Below, in pieces: positions 7,400 to 15,490 of a stretch of 64,000 nt of DNA. The notes beneath the pieces were generated by a model. The model ran no database searches. It was given only the letters and a program-made list of their open reading frames with translations, and was not told the origin of the DNA. Numbering within the stretch: position 1 is the first letter of the stretch; each line of letters opens with the position of its first letter. A program made the translations under genes and the position numbers. Source of the DNA: Aquibaculum sediminis (GTDB taxonomy: Bacteria > Pseudomonadota > Alphaproteobacteria > Kiloniellales > DSM-21159); the NCBI RefSeq assembly GCF_040712085.1, contig NZ_JBFCVK010000001.1, positions 62,001 to 126,000 on the forward strand, in the 5' to 3' direction.

Positions 7400-9846
7400 G
7401 CCGCCGCCTCCCGGCCGACCCGAACCGTCATGGGATCGACGCGTTCGCCGCGGGCGATCTTCTGCTGATAGCGCCAGCCGTTGAAGAGCGTGATCAGCTG
7501 GCGCACGCCCGCGACGCTGTTCAGCGTCTGCGACTGCCGCTCCAGATGCCAGAGCCGCGCTTCGGGCACGACGTAGAGCCTGAGGCCGTGGCTGCGCAGA
7601 CCGAGGCAGAGGTCGGAATCCTCGAAGTCGCCGATCACATAGCCCTCATCAAGGCCGCCAAGCGCCTCGTAGTCGGCCTTTCGCAGCATGAGGCAGGCGG
7701 CGGTGAGCAGTGGCTGCTCGTAAGAATCGTTGGGTCCCTCCCAGCGCTGCCCCATGCCCGGGTGGGAATTGAGCAGGAAGCCGGGCAGTTGCGGGTCGCG
7801 GCGCGGCTGCATGCCGGCGTGCTGGATGCTGCCGTCGCCGAACTGCAGCAGCGGCCCGACGGCGCCTGCGTCCGTGAGGGTTTCCAGAGCGGTTTCCAGG
7901 GTGGAGAGCCAGCCGGCCTGCTGCGGGATCACGTCGGAGTTCAGCAGCAACAGCCGCTCGCCGCGCGCGACACTGGCGCCGGCATTGTTCGCACCGGCGA
8001 AGCCCAGATTGCGGCCGTACCACACCACGCGGAAGGGCACGTTGAAGAGCCACTGATAGCGCGCGGCGAGACTGAGCGTCTGCTCCACCAGCGCCGGATC
8101 ATCCACAACATAGATCAGGTCGCACTGCTGGAAATCGGGATCGTCGGCAAAGTGCGCCAACTGGTGGCGCATGAAGTCGCAGCGGCCGTAGAGCGGCACG
8201 ATGACGGAGGTGGTGGGCGCCTCGGGTGGCTCTCCGAACTGGCGGCTGTCCAGCGTGTCCTCCACCGGCGCCGCCTCGGCCAGGCGCTGCTGGTTCACCG
8301 CTTCCAACGCGGCGCCCAGGCCGCCGTCGAACATTTCATAGAGGTAGTGATTAAGCTGCTCGGGATGCGGGATCATGCCCAGCATCTCCTTGATCAGCGG
8401 AATCCCCTGGGTGTCGCGCTGATCGACGGGCAGGCGCAGCCAGAGGTCGCCGCGTTCCGCATAGTGGAAGCAGATGGCCCGGGCATCGCCCGCTTCGGTG
8501 GCGAGCGGCACGTGCAGGATGAAGCCGCAGCGCCGCGGCACGCTGGGAAAGCGCTCGCGGTAGGCACTGGCCACGTCCTCGCGCACCAGGGACAGGAAGC
8601 TGCGCTTGACCGAGACCTGCTTGCCCCACTCGTCATGCGCGGTGATATCCAGCGGCTCGTGGTGCGGCGCCAGCTTCCAGCCGTAGATCAGCATTCCGGC
8701 CTCGCCGAGCGCAAAGACTCGGTCGATCGCCACGATGGACCGTTCCGGGTGCTCGACCTTGGTCGGCAAGGTGCGGCTCACGAAGGGGAAGACCGTCTCC
8801 CGCAGCTTGCTGAGACGGGTTGCGAAGACGGCATCCTGCCTCGGGTGACGGCAGGCCCGCCCTAACTGATGCATGCTGCTTGGAAACAGGTTTGGCTGGC
8901 GCTGAAGGTAACCATACAATTCCGGCCAGCCGATGCGCGTCACTGCCACTCGACTGCTTTCCCGCTCCCCATTGTGCCAAACGACCCGCAACTCGATTTG
9001 CTCGAGCGTTTGGCTGCTGTGGGGTGTGGCAACGATATAGCCCAGGGCCTCGTCGGAAGCTCTGGGAAAGGCCTCCCTAAGGTCCGGTCGCGGGTAGCGT
9101 GACAGCTGGCGCGTCAGGTTCGTCGACTGCCCTTCCGCTACCAGCCTGACGCGCTTGATCTCACGCGCCTTTGAACCGATCCAGCCGTTGAGCAGCAACA
9201 CCTTGCCATCGATCAATAGCGCCTCATCGCAGCTGGCGAGCTGACGGACCTGCTGCACATCCTGGATCAACAGATCACCCACGGTGCGCGTAAGCTCGTG
9301 GGTATCGCCCAGCGCACCTTGGAGGCCTGCGTAGAGCAATGGCCCGGCACTCGATATGCATTGCTCCAGGGCGTCTTCAACCTCTAGCTGGGCAGTGACC
9401 ACATCGCATGGCAGCAAGGCGTAACGCCGATCATCGAGCAGCAGCGCAACCTGATGATCGCTGGGAAACCTTGGTGCAATCAGAACGAATCCGTGCCGGT
9501 GGCTTTGATCTGCATCGCCGTGTGCCGCCGTCACGTCGGGGCGCTCTACGGGTAGCCACTGCACTCCGTCGGCGTCGACCGCGTCTGTTGGAAAGTGTCG
9601 CGCCGTGCACCCCTTCTCTAGGAGCTCGCCCAATTTCGGCAGAGCAGCAAAACCCTTTACATTACCTTCGGGATCGTAAATCCAACCCGCAACCACGAGG
9701 GCGCCGTCCTCGGTCTGCACCGCGGCATCAACATGCGCCTTGAGCGATGCAGCCTCCAACGACAGCACATCGCTGACTACAATACCGTCGTAGGGGACGC
9801 CGGAAGGCTCACCGGCTTCAGTCACTTGTAATACCACTTCCGTCAT
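7396..9846 (-). CDS. Large glycosyltransferase: three N-terminal GW modules plus GT2 domain
   Basis: The protein has 816 residues. Residues about 546-790 are a family 2 (GT-A) glycosyltransferase: TTSVIVPLYGR, then GRNLGFAGANNAG and the metal-site LLLLNSDV at 633-639. The first 540 residues hold three divergent repeats of about 167 residues. Each has a hydrophobic strand ending in Gly-Trp (residues 54-55, 221-222, 389-390), then a Gly-aromatic strand (119-120 GF, 269-270 GY, 441-442 GF). I read these as beta-sandwich modules that may bind the glycan or position the enzyme. The donor is unknown. It is the first gene of the minus-strand run 9846 to 4999, and GC-rich. Confidence 0.8.
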   Translation of the reverse strand: MTEVVLQVTEAGEPSGVPYDGIVVSDVLSLEAASLKAHVDAAVQTEDGALVVAGWIYDPEGNVKGFAALPKLGELLEKGCTARHFPTDAVDADGVQWLPVERPDVTAAHGDADQSHRHGFVLIAPRFPSDHQVALLLDDRRYALLPCDVVTAQLEVEDALEQCISSAGPLLYAGLQGALGDTHELTRTVGDLLIQDVQQVRQLASCDEALLIDGKVLLLNGWIGSKAREIKRVRLVAEGQSTNLTRQLSRYPRPDLREAFPRASDEALGYIVATPHSSQTLEQIELRVVWHNGERESSRVAVTRIGWPELYGYLQRQPNLFPSSMHQLGRACRHPRQDAVFATRLSKLRETVFPFVSRTLPTKVEHPERSIVAIDRVFALGEAGMLIYGWKLAPHHEPLDITAHDEWGKQVSVKRSFLSLVREDVASAYRERFPSVPRRCGFILHVPLATEAGDARAICFHYAERGDLWLRLPVDQRDTQGIPLIKEMLGMIPHPEQLNHYLYEMFDGGLGAALEAVNQQRLAEAAPVEDTLDSRQFGEPPEAPTTSVIVPLYGRCDFMRHQLAHFADDPDFQQCDLIYVVDDPALVEQTLSLAARYQWLFNVPFRVVWYGRNLGFAGANNAGASVARGERLLLLNSDVIPQQAGWLSTLETALETLTDAGAVGPLLQFGDGSIQHAGMQPRRDPQLPGFLLNSHPGMGQRWEGPNDSYEQPLLTAACLMLRKADYEALGGLDEGYVIGDFEDSDLCLGLRSHGLRLYVVPEARLWHLERQSQTLNSVAGVRQLITLFNGWRYQQKIARGERVDPMTVRVGREAAA

Positions 9847-10042
9847 TCCCGCACTCTATGCCTTGGCGCTCTTGTTTATGCGCTTTAACCGCTTGGTTGC
9901 TAAAACCATTCAAATAAGGCGCAAGTTATCGTGCCATCCACGAGCGAATCACCTAGCCCATCCTTCGCCGACAGTGCAAGCCGCGCAGGATGGCGAGAGC
10001 AGAACTATGTCGGGAATGTAGAGGGTGAAAGTCCAAAGCGAA

Positions 10043-10969
10043 TCAGCTCCCAGTCACCCGCAGCAGATAGCGCCCATAGCCCGTCTTCTTCAAGGCCCCG
10101 GCGCAGGCTTTCACCTGCTCGGCCGTGATCCACCCCTGCTGCCAGGCGATCTCCTCCAGGCAGGCGATCTTGAGGCCCTGGCGGTGCTCGATGGTCTGGA
10201 CGTACTGCGCGGCCTCCAGGAGGCTGTCGTGGGTGCCGGTGTCGAGCCAGGCGAAGCCGCGGCCCAGGCGCTCCACGCGCAGGTCGCCGCGCTCCAGGTA
10301 GGCCTGATTGACGCTGGTGATCTCCAGCTCGCCGCGGTGGCTGGGTTCGACCCGCTTGGCGATCTCCACCACGTCGTTGTCGTAGAAATAGAGCCCGGTG
10401 ACGGCATAGGGGGATTTCGGCGCCTTGGGCTTCTCCTCGATGGAAATCGCCCGGCCGGCGGCGTCGAACTCCACCACGCCGAAACGCTCCGGGTCCTTCA
10501 CCAGATAGCCGAAGACCGTGGCGCCGCGCGGCTGCGCGCAGGCGCGCCGGAGCTGCTCGCTGAAGTGCTGGCCGTGGAAGATGTTGTCGCCCAGCACGAG
10601 GCAGACCGGGTCGTCGCCGATGAAGTCCTCCCCGATGAGGAAGGCCTGGGCCAGGCCGTCGGGGCTGGGCTGCTCGGCATAGGCAAAGCGCACCCCGAAA
10701 TCCTCCCCGGAGCCCAGCAGGCTGCGGTAGGCCGGCAGGTCCTCGGGCGTGGAGATCACCAGGATGTCGCGGATCCCGGCCAGCATGAGCACCGAGATGG
10801 GGTAGTAGATCATCGGCTTGTCGTAGACCGGCAGGAGCTGCTTGGAAACGCCGCGGGTCACGGGGTGCAGCCGGGTGCCGGAGCCGCCGGCGAGGATGAT
10901 GCCCTTACGGCGTACCTCTGGCCTGGCCTCGGCTGCCTTTTCGGTGAGGGGGCGGGTGGCGAGGCTCAT
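10043..10969 (-). CDS. rmlA: Glucose-1-phosphate thymidylyltransferase
   Basis: RmlA makes dTDP-glucose from dTTP and glucose-1-phosphate, the first step of dTDP-L-rhamnose synthesis. The 308-residue product has the nucleotide-binding loop GIILAGGSGTRLHPVT, the VSKQLLPVYDKPMIYYP segment, LVLGDNIFHG and IEEKPKAPKS, all standard for the family. A longer open frame extends to 11971, but it overlaps rmlD. I chose the ATG at 10969 because it overlaps the rmlD stop as ATGA and gives the normal N-terminus plus a short 20-residue lead. Order is rmlB-rmlD-rmlA on the minus strand; rmlC is not in the window. Confidence 0.95.
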   Translation of the reverse strand: MSLATRPLTEKAAEARPEVRRKGIILAGGSGTRLHPVTRGVSKQLLPVYDKPMIYYPISVLMLAGIRDILVISTPEDLPAYRSLLGSGEDFGVRFAYAEQPSPDGLAQAFLIGEDFIGDDPVCLVLGDNIFHGQHFSEQLRRACAQPRGATVFGYLVKDPERFGVVEFDAAGRAISIEEKPKAPKSPYAVTGLYFYDNDVVEIAKRVEPSHRGELEITSVNQAYLERGDLRVERLGRGFAWLDTGTHDSLLEAAQYVQTIEHRQGLKIACLEEIAWQQGWITAEQVKACAGALKKTGYGRYLLRVTGS

Positions 10970-11868
10970 GGCTGGCAGAGCTCCTGCAGGGTCAAGGCCA
11001 GCTGCGCCCGCCAGTCCGGCAGGGTGATGCCCAGTGCCTGCTCCAGCTTGGCGCAGGCAAGGCGCGAGTTCAGCGGCCTTTGCGCCGGCGTGGGATAGTC
11101 GGCGGTGGGAATGGGCGCGACGCCCTCGGGCGCGATGGCGAGGCCCTGCCCTGCCGCGGCGGCCTGGCGGAAGATCTCGCGCGCGAAGCCGCACCAGCTC
11201 GTCTCGCCGCGCGGCGCCAGGTGATAGAGGCCGGGGGCGAGCGCGGCCTCGCTGCCCTGTGGCCCCAGCAGGCGGTGCAGCGCCAGGGCGGAGACCTGGG
11301 CGATGAGCCGCGCCGGGGTCGGCGCGCCGACCTGATCGTCCACCACCGTGAGGCTGTCGCGCTCTTGCCCCAGGCGCAGCATGGTGCGCAGGAAGTTGTG
11401 GCCGCGGGCGCTGTAGACCCAGCTGGTGCGGAAGATCAGTTGCGGGCAGCCGCTCTGCTCCACCGCGAGGTCGCCGGCCAGCTTGCTCTCGCCATAGACA
11501 CCGAGCGGGCCGGCGGCGTCCCCCTCCTGCCACGGCCGCTCGCCGCTGCCGGGATAGACGTAGTCGCTGGAATAGTGCAGCAGCCACTGGCCGCGCGCCG
11601 CGCTGTAGGCTGCGAGCTGCGCCGGCAACTCGGCATTCAGGCGATGGGCCAGCTCCGGCTCCGCCTCGGCCTTGTCCACCGCGGTGTAGGCGGCGGCGTT
11701 GACGATGAGATCCGGCTGATGCCGGGCCAGCCAGCCCTCCACCGCCTGCGGGTTCGACAGGTCCAGCTCGGCGCGCGACGGCGCCAGCACCTCGCCGAAC
11801 AGGCAAAGCTGCCGCCGCAGCTCGAAGCCGACCTGACCACTGCCTCCCGAAAGAAAAAGCTTCATCAC
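10966..11868 (-). CDS. rmlD: dTDP-4-dehydrorhamnose reductase
   Basis: RmlD uses NAD(P)H to reduce dTDP-4-keto-L-rhamnose to dTDP-L-rhamnose, the last step of the pathway. The 300-residue protein shows LFLSGGSGQVGFELRRQL as its dinucleotide-binding start, VNAAAYTAVDKAE, SSDYVYPGSGERPWQE and VYGESKLAGD with the catalytic tyrosine and lysine. Two methionines begin the protein; the second may be the true start. The stop overlaps the rmlA start, so the two are coupled. Upstream lies a repeat-rich gap of about 300 bases that separates it from rmlB. Confidence 0.93.
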   Translation of the reverse strand: MMKLFLSGGSGQVGFELRRQLCLFGEVLAPSRAELDLSNPQAVEGWLARHQPDLIVNAAAYTAVDKAEAEPELAHRLNAELPAQLAAYSAARGQWLLHYSSDYVYPGSGERPWQEGDAAGPLGVYGESKLAGDLAVEQSGCPQLIFRTSWVYSARGHNFLRTMLRLGQERDSLTVVDDQVGAPTPARLIAQVSALALHRLLGPQGSEAALAPGLYHLAPRGETSWCGFAREIFRQAAAAGQGLAIAPEGVAPIPTADYPTPAQRPLNSRLACAKLEQALGITLPDWRAQLALTLQELCQP

Positions 11869-11985
11869 CTAACCGAAAAACTCCTGGAGCAAGACGCCGG
11901 AACAGCGAGCCTGCCCCAACCTGCGACCGAAGGCCCCCTGCGCTTGGAGGGGGCGCTCGGCCGGAAGGCACCCCTTGCCACAGAC

Positions 11986-12081
11986 GTCATTGCGAGGAGG
12001 CCGGCAGGCCGACGCGGCAATCCAGGGCGGTTCGCCCGTGGCCCTGGATTGCCGCGCTCCCGCTGGTCGCTCGCAATGACG
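11986..12081. repeat. Dispersed palindromic repeat, copy 1, with extra half-copies
   Basis: The element begins GTCATTGCGAGGAGG and ends TCGCTCGCAATGAC, so its ends are inverted repeats. Inside is a second pair, CGGCAATCCAGGG and CCCTGGATTGCCGCG, around a short variable loop. Two further right-end halves (TCGCAATGAC-type) follow at about 12099-12110 and 12125-12137. Two more full copies are found at 17645 and 17879. It fills the rmlB-rmlD gap (11869-12177), which contains no gene that I can see. It looks like a small non-coding mobile or bacterial interspersed element. Confidence 0.85.
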
Positions 12082-12177
12082 GGGGAGAGGGCGGGGTCGC
12101 TCGCAATGACGGTGGGCGGCTGGACGCTCGCAATGACCGTGGAGAGACTGTTGGTCACCATGTACCTCGGAAACCCC

Positions 12178-13254
12178 TCAGGCAGCGCGCCGCCCGGTGA
12201 GCCCCAGCCGCTCGCCCCGATAGCTGCCGTCGCGCACCCGCTGCCACCAGTCGCGGTTCTCGAGATACCAGGCGACCGTCTTGCGCAGACCGCTCTCGAA
12301 GCTCTCCTGCGGCCGCCAGCCCAGCTCGCGCTCGATCTTGCCGGCGTCGATGGCATAGCGCCGGTCATGCCCCGGCCGGTCGGCAACGAACTTGATGAGG
12401 TCCCGGCGGGACATCGGGGTCGTCATCTCATCCACGAGGTCGCAGATCGTATGCACGACCTCAAGGTTCGCCTTCTCGTTGTGGCCGCCGATATTGTAGG
12501 TCTCCCCCACCCGGCCTTCGCTGGCGACCTTGATCAGGGCGCGCGCATGGTCCTCCACGAAGAGCCAGTCGCGCACCTGCTGCCCGTCGCCATAGACCGG
12601 CAGCTTCTCGCCCTCCAGTGCGTTGAGGATCATCAGCGGGATCAGCTTCTCGGGGAAGTGATAGGGGCCGTAGTTGTTCGAGCAGTTGGTCACCAGCGTC
12701 GGCAGCCCGAAGGTGCGCCGCCAGGCACGCACCAGGTGGTCGGAGCCCGCCTTGCTGGCGGAATAGGGCGAACTGGGGTCGTAGGGCGTGATCTCGGTGA
12801 AGAGCCCCTCCGGCCCGTCGAGGTCGCCGTACACCTCGTCGGTTGAGATGTGATGGAAACGGAAGCCCTCGGCTTTCTGCGGCGCGCTCTCCTTGAGCGC
12901 CTGCCAGTAGCCCCGCGCCGCCTCGAGCAGGACCGAGGTGCCGACAATGTTGGTCTGGATGAAGTCGGCCGGCCCGTCGATCGAGCGATCCACATGGCTC
13001 TCGGCCGCCAGATGCATCACCACGTCGGGCCTGTGCTCGGCAAAGGCCCTTTGCATGGCCCGCACGTCGCACACATCTGCCTGCAGGAAGGTGTAGCGGG
13101 CATTGCCGGCCACGCTGTCCACAGAGTCCAGGTTTCCTGCGTAAGTCAGCTTGTCGATATTGACCACGCGGTGGCCGGTCTGGCCGATCAGTTCGCGCAC
13201 CACGGCCGAGCCGATGAACCCGGCGCCGCCGGTAATCAGAAAGGTTTTCGACAT
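12178..13254 (-). CDS. rmlB: dTDP-glucose 4,6-dehydratase
   Basis: RmlB converts dTDP-glucose to dTDP-4-keto-6-deoxyglucose with bound NAD, the second step to dTDP-rhamnose. The 358-residue protein has LITGGAGFIGSAVVREL at the N-terminus, HLAAESHVDRSIDGP, STDEVYGDL, YSASKAGSDHLV with the catalytic Tyr-Lys pair, and DRPGHDRRYAID, all diagnostic. The frame is open to 13329, but I place the start at 13254, where the ATG directly precedes the Rossmann strand and GGGGA lies 3 bases upstream. It begins the rml run. Confidence 0.95.
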   Translation of the reverse strand: MSKTFLITGGAGFIGSAVVRELIGQTGHRVVNIDKLTYAGNLDSVDSVAGNARYTFLQADVCDVRAMQRAFAEHRPDVVMHLAAESHVDRSIDGPADFIQTNIVGTSVLLEAARGYWQALKESAPQKAEGFRFHHISTDEVYGDLDGPEGLFTEITPYDPSSPYSASKAGSDHLVRAWRRTFGLPTLVTNCSNNYGPYHFPEKLIPLMILNALEGEKLPVYGDGQQVRDWLFVEDHARALIKVASEGRVGETYNIGGHNEKANLEVVHTICDLVDEMTTPMSRRDLIKFVADRPGHDRRYAIDAGKIERELGWRPQESFESGLRKTVAWYLENRDWWQRVRDGSYRGERLGLTGRRAA

Positions 13255-13469
13255 TGTCCCCACGCTGCGAAGTTTGGCGACTGGGCAGTGCGTCCAGCCT
13301 CGGCTGTTCGCACTCACGCTGCATAGCAAGCCCTGAGCCTACCGCATTCAGTGTCGGCGTCTAGTCCAAAAGTGGTAGCCGATACAACTTTTGCGCACGC
13401 GTAAAGCCAGTGGTGCGCCTGCCGGCACCACTGATGGTATGAAGCGAAATAAAAGCGAAGAACCGGACC

Positions 13470-14498
13470 TCACGCTCCCTCCACCCAAGCGGGCAGATCG
13501 CTGAGCACCTGCTGCTGCGCTCTTCGCGCTGCATTCGCGGCCATTGCCCTGGCTTCACCTGGATGGTCGAGCAACCATTCCAGAGCGCGCTGCCAGCAGG
13601 CGGGATCGTCATCGACCAGCAGTCCGTTCACGCCGTCCTGAACGATGCCCTCATAGGGAGACTGCCTCGAGTACACCCCGACACCGCCCATCGCGGCGAT
13701 GTCGAGAAACTTGATGGTCGATTTGCTGCGATTGAAGGGCGTATCCAAATGCGGCACCAAGCCGATATGCACGCGGCGGTTTGCGCGATAGGCCCGGAAC
13801 CTGTCCCAGCGCAGCGGCACCGGACACTTCACCCGCGGCAGTTCCGCCAAGCAGTGCGGCGCGCGCTCGCCCAGCATGACCTCCAGTTCGGTGTCCTGCC
13901 TGATTCCGTGGACCGCCTCCAATGCCGGAGCGATGTGGCAAAGGTCGGCCAGATGCGCGCGGCTACCATGAAAGCCGATGAGCCAAGGCGACTCAGGGGA
14001 CGGCCCCCTGTCGAAATGCGAGATGTCGTGGAGCGGAGCGATCAACTGCGGGCCCATGACATGCAGGTTGCGATGCCGCTCAGCGAACTGATGGGCCAGC
14101 ACGGCGCTGCAGGTCACAACCGTGTCGGCCAAGGCCAGTAGCTTGGGCTGCAACGCCGCCGCGCGCGCCATGCGCCGGCGGTAGCTCTGCGGCAGCCTGC
14201 TATCCTCCGCCGCTGCCGCGAGGTCGTCATCAATCAGATAGACGATCCGGCCGAAGCGCCCTGTCGCCTGTTCCAGCCAGCGCAGCACCCGTCGTGGCAA
14301 GGTGCGGCACAGCACCAGATTTGCCCCCTCCTGCTTCGCCAAGAAACGCTGGACGAGCGGCCAACGCCACCCGCGGACGTCAAGCCGGTCAACCTCGTGA
14401 TTCTGCGCACGAAGCAAGGGCGCTACTGAGTCGAGAAAGTAGACATCCTCAGTCGGCCGTACCCCATCGCTCAGCAACAACCAGCGCCGACTACTCAC
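13470..14498 (-). CDS. Glycosyltransferase-like protein (GT-B)
   Basis: The 342-residue protein starts at a GTG with GTGAGG a few bases upstream. The C-terminal half has features of family 1/4 glycosyltransferases: the FHGSRAHLADL strand-turn, TPFNRSKSTIKFLDIAAMG, then SPYEGIVQDGVNGLLVDDD, which resembles the nucleotide-sugar binding region. The N-terminal half is poorly conserved and lacks a glycine loop that I can recognise. It is the most upstream gene of the region and is separated from rmlB by 215 bases, so it may have its own promoter. The sugar is unknown. Confidence 0.65.
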   Translation of the reverse strand: MSSRRWLLLSDGVRPTEDVYFLDSVAPLLRAQNHEVDRLDVRGWRWPLVQRFLAKQEGANLVLCRTLPRRVLRWLEQATGRFGRIVYLIDDDLAAAAEDSRLPQSYRRRMARAAALQPKLLALADTVVTCSAVLAHQFAERHRNLHVMGPQLIAPLHDISHFDRGPSPESPWLIGFHGSRAHLADLCHIAPALEAVHGIRQDTELEVMLGERAPHCLAELPRVKCPVPLRWDRFRAYRANRRVHIGLVPHLDTPFNRSKSTIKFLDIAAMGGVGVYSRQSPYEGIVQDGVNGLLVDDDPACWQRALEWLLDHPGEARAMAANAARRAQQQVLSDLPAWVEGA

Positions 14499-15111
14499 CT
14501 TGCCTCACCGCTCTTCCGAACCTGTTCGAACCATTATCATCGCAGATGCGAACTTTTACTCACCGGCAGCGAACCACTCCTCACCCGTCAGCAGTGCCGG
14601 AATGCATTGAGAACAAGCATTCGCAACAACCCCTTTTATTTTGTAAAACCGTCTAAAAATGTGTTATTACTTTAGCAGCTCTTGGGCGGGCACTTCACTG
14701 CTGTTTTAGTACTTACAATCACAAGAAACCGCCTTTCCCGCCCGAAAGAGGTAAATGATGGATCAAGGGCTGCAACCTGTCCACCGCCCTCCCACTGTCC
14801 CTACCGTGTGAAGACCCAAGCGGCCCCGTTCGTTTGGAGGGGGGCGCACCCATTCTCCTGTCATCGTCCTGGCGATTGCACCGGCTGTCATAGGGTCGCC
14901 CAGTGGCCGCTTGAGTCTCTCGGACACATTGTTGACACAGCCGTATGGTGCGATCGTGCGCCTTGTCAACACTTTGTTCCTTTTCTGGTTGCACTGCGAC
15001 CGCAGCGTGTTCCATATTACCACCCGCATTGGACGCGAAGCGCAACATAGGCGCGCGCTTTACGATGCAAGAAGAGCCCTATCGATACATGATCTCTTCA
15101 GGGGGGTTGGC
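14499..15111. other. Intergenic gap with no recognised gene
   Basis: This 613-base gap lies between the minus-strand glycosyltransferase and the plus-strand small gene at 15112, so it should hold divergent promoters. The part around 14620-14680 is locally AT-rich, fitting a promoter for the minus-strand gene, but no confident -35/-10 pair stands out. Short open frames here are not convincing as proteins. No structured RNA was recognised. Confidence 0.4.
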
Positions 15112-15285
15112 ATGAGGGATGGAAACGGAGGGCCGCGCGACGGCTGCGATGCAGAGCGGGTGAGCCGCGCCGAAGCGGAAGCGGGCCTGCGCGAGCTCGG
15201 CTTCACCGCACAGGAAGCCGCCGACCTGGTGCACGCGCTGCAAGAGATCGAAGCCAGCAGCGACGACGCCGCCGAGCCGGATTAG
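15112..15285 (+). CDS. Small hypothetical protein, 57 residues
   Basis: The ATG at 15112 has a strong GGGGGG ribosome-binding run 5 bases upstream. The product is acidic and probably helical, with a central RAEAEAGLRELGFTAQEAAD stretch and an EIEASSDDAAEPD tail. I do not recognise a family; the LRELGFTAQEAADLVHAL pattern could be a small helix-turn-helix or UBA-like fold. It stands alone between the glycan locus and the convergent helicase gene, whose stop lies about 200 bases downstream. The gap 15286-15490 contains a run of C residues near 15430 and nothing else that I could name. Confidence 0.5.
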   Translation: MRDGNGGPRDGCDAERVSRAEAEAGLRELGFTAQEAADLVHALQEIEASSDDAAEPD

Positions 15286-15490
15286 CAAGGCGGGCGCCAT
15301 TGGGGGCTGCCAGGCTCACTGGGCAACACCTCATAGCGCAGCGCTCGCCCGGCGAAGACAGGGCGTGCCAGGCCCACTCTGCCCGACGGCGGCCTATCCG
15401 CCGTGCCTCGCCCAGGGCGCGGCGAAAGCTGCCCCCCCCCTACCCCAACCACCCACCACCGCCGACACCACACCCGCGTCCCACAGCCCC

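Noticed and set aside
7546..8865. 439-residue plus-strand open frame inside the GT2 gene
   Set aside because: It is antisense to a well-supported glycosyltransferase and has no recognisable domain.
10970..11971. N-terminal extension of the rmlA frame
   Set aside because: It overlaps rmlD completely in another frame and encodes an Arg/Gly/Ala-rich sequence with no conservation; the ATGA junction at 10966-10969 marks the true start.
11080..12846. 588-residue plus-strand open frame across rmlD and rmlB
   Set aside because: It is antisense to two clear rml genes and runs through a palindromic repeat; the composition is that of a mirror frame in GC-rich DNA.
14719..15048. Minus-strand frames in the 14499-15111 gap
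   Set aside because: They are short, without good ribosome-binding sites or family likeness, and overlap one another in several frames.
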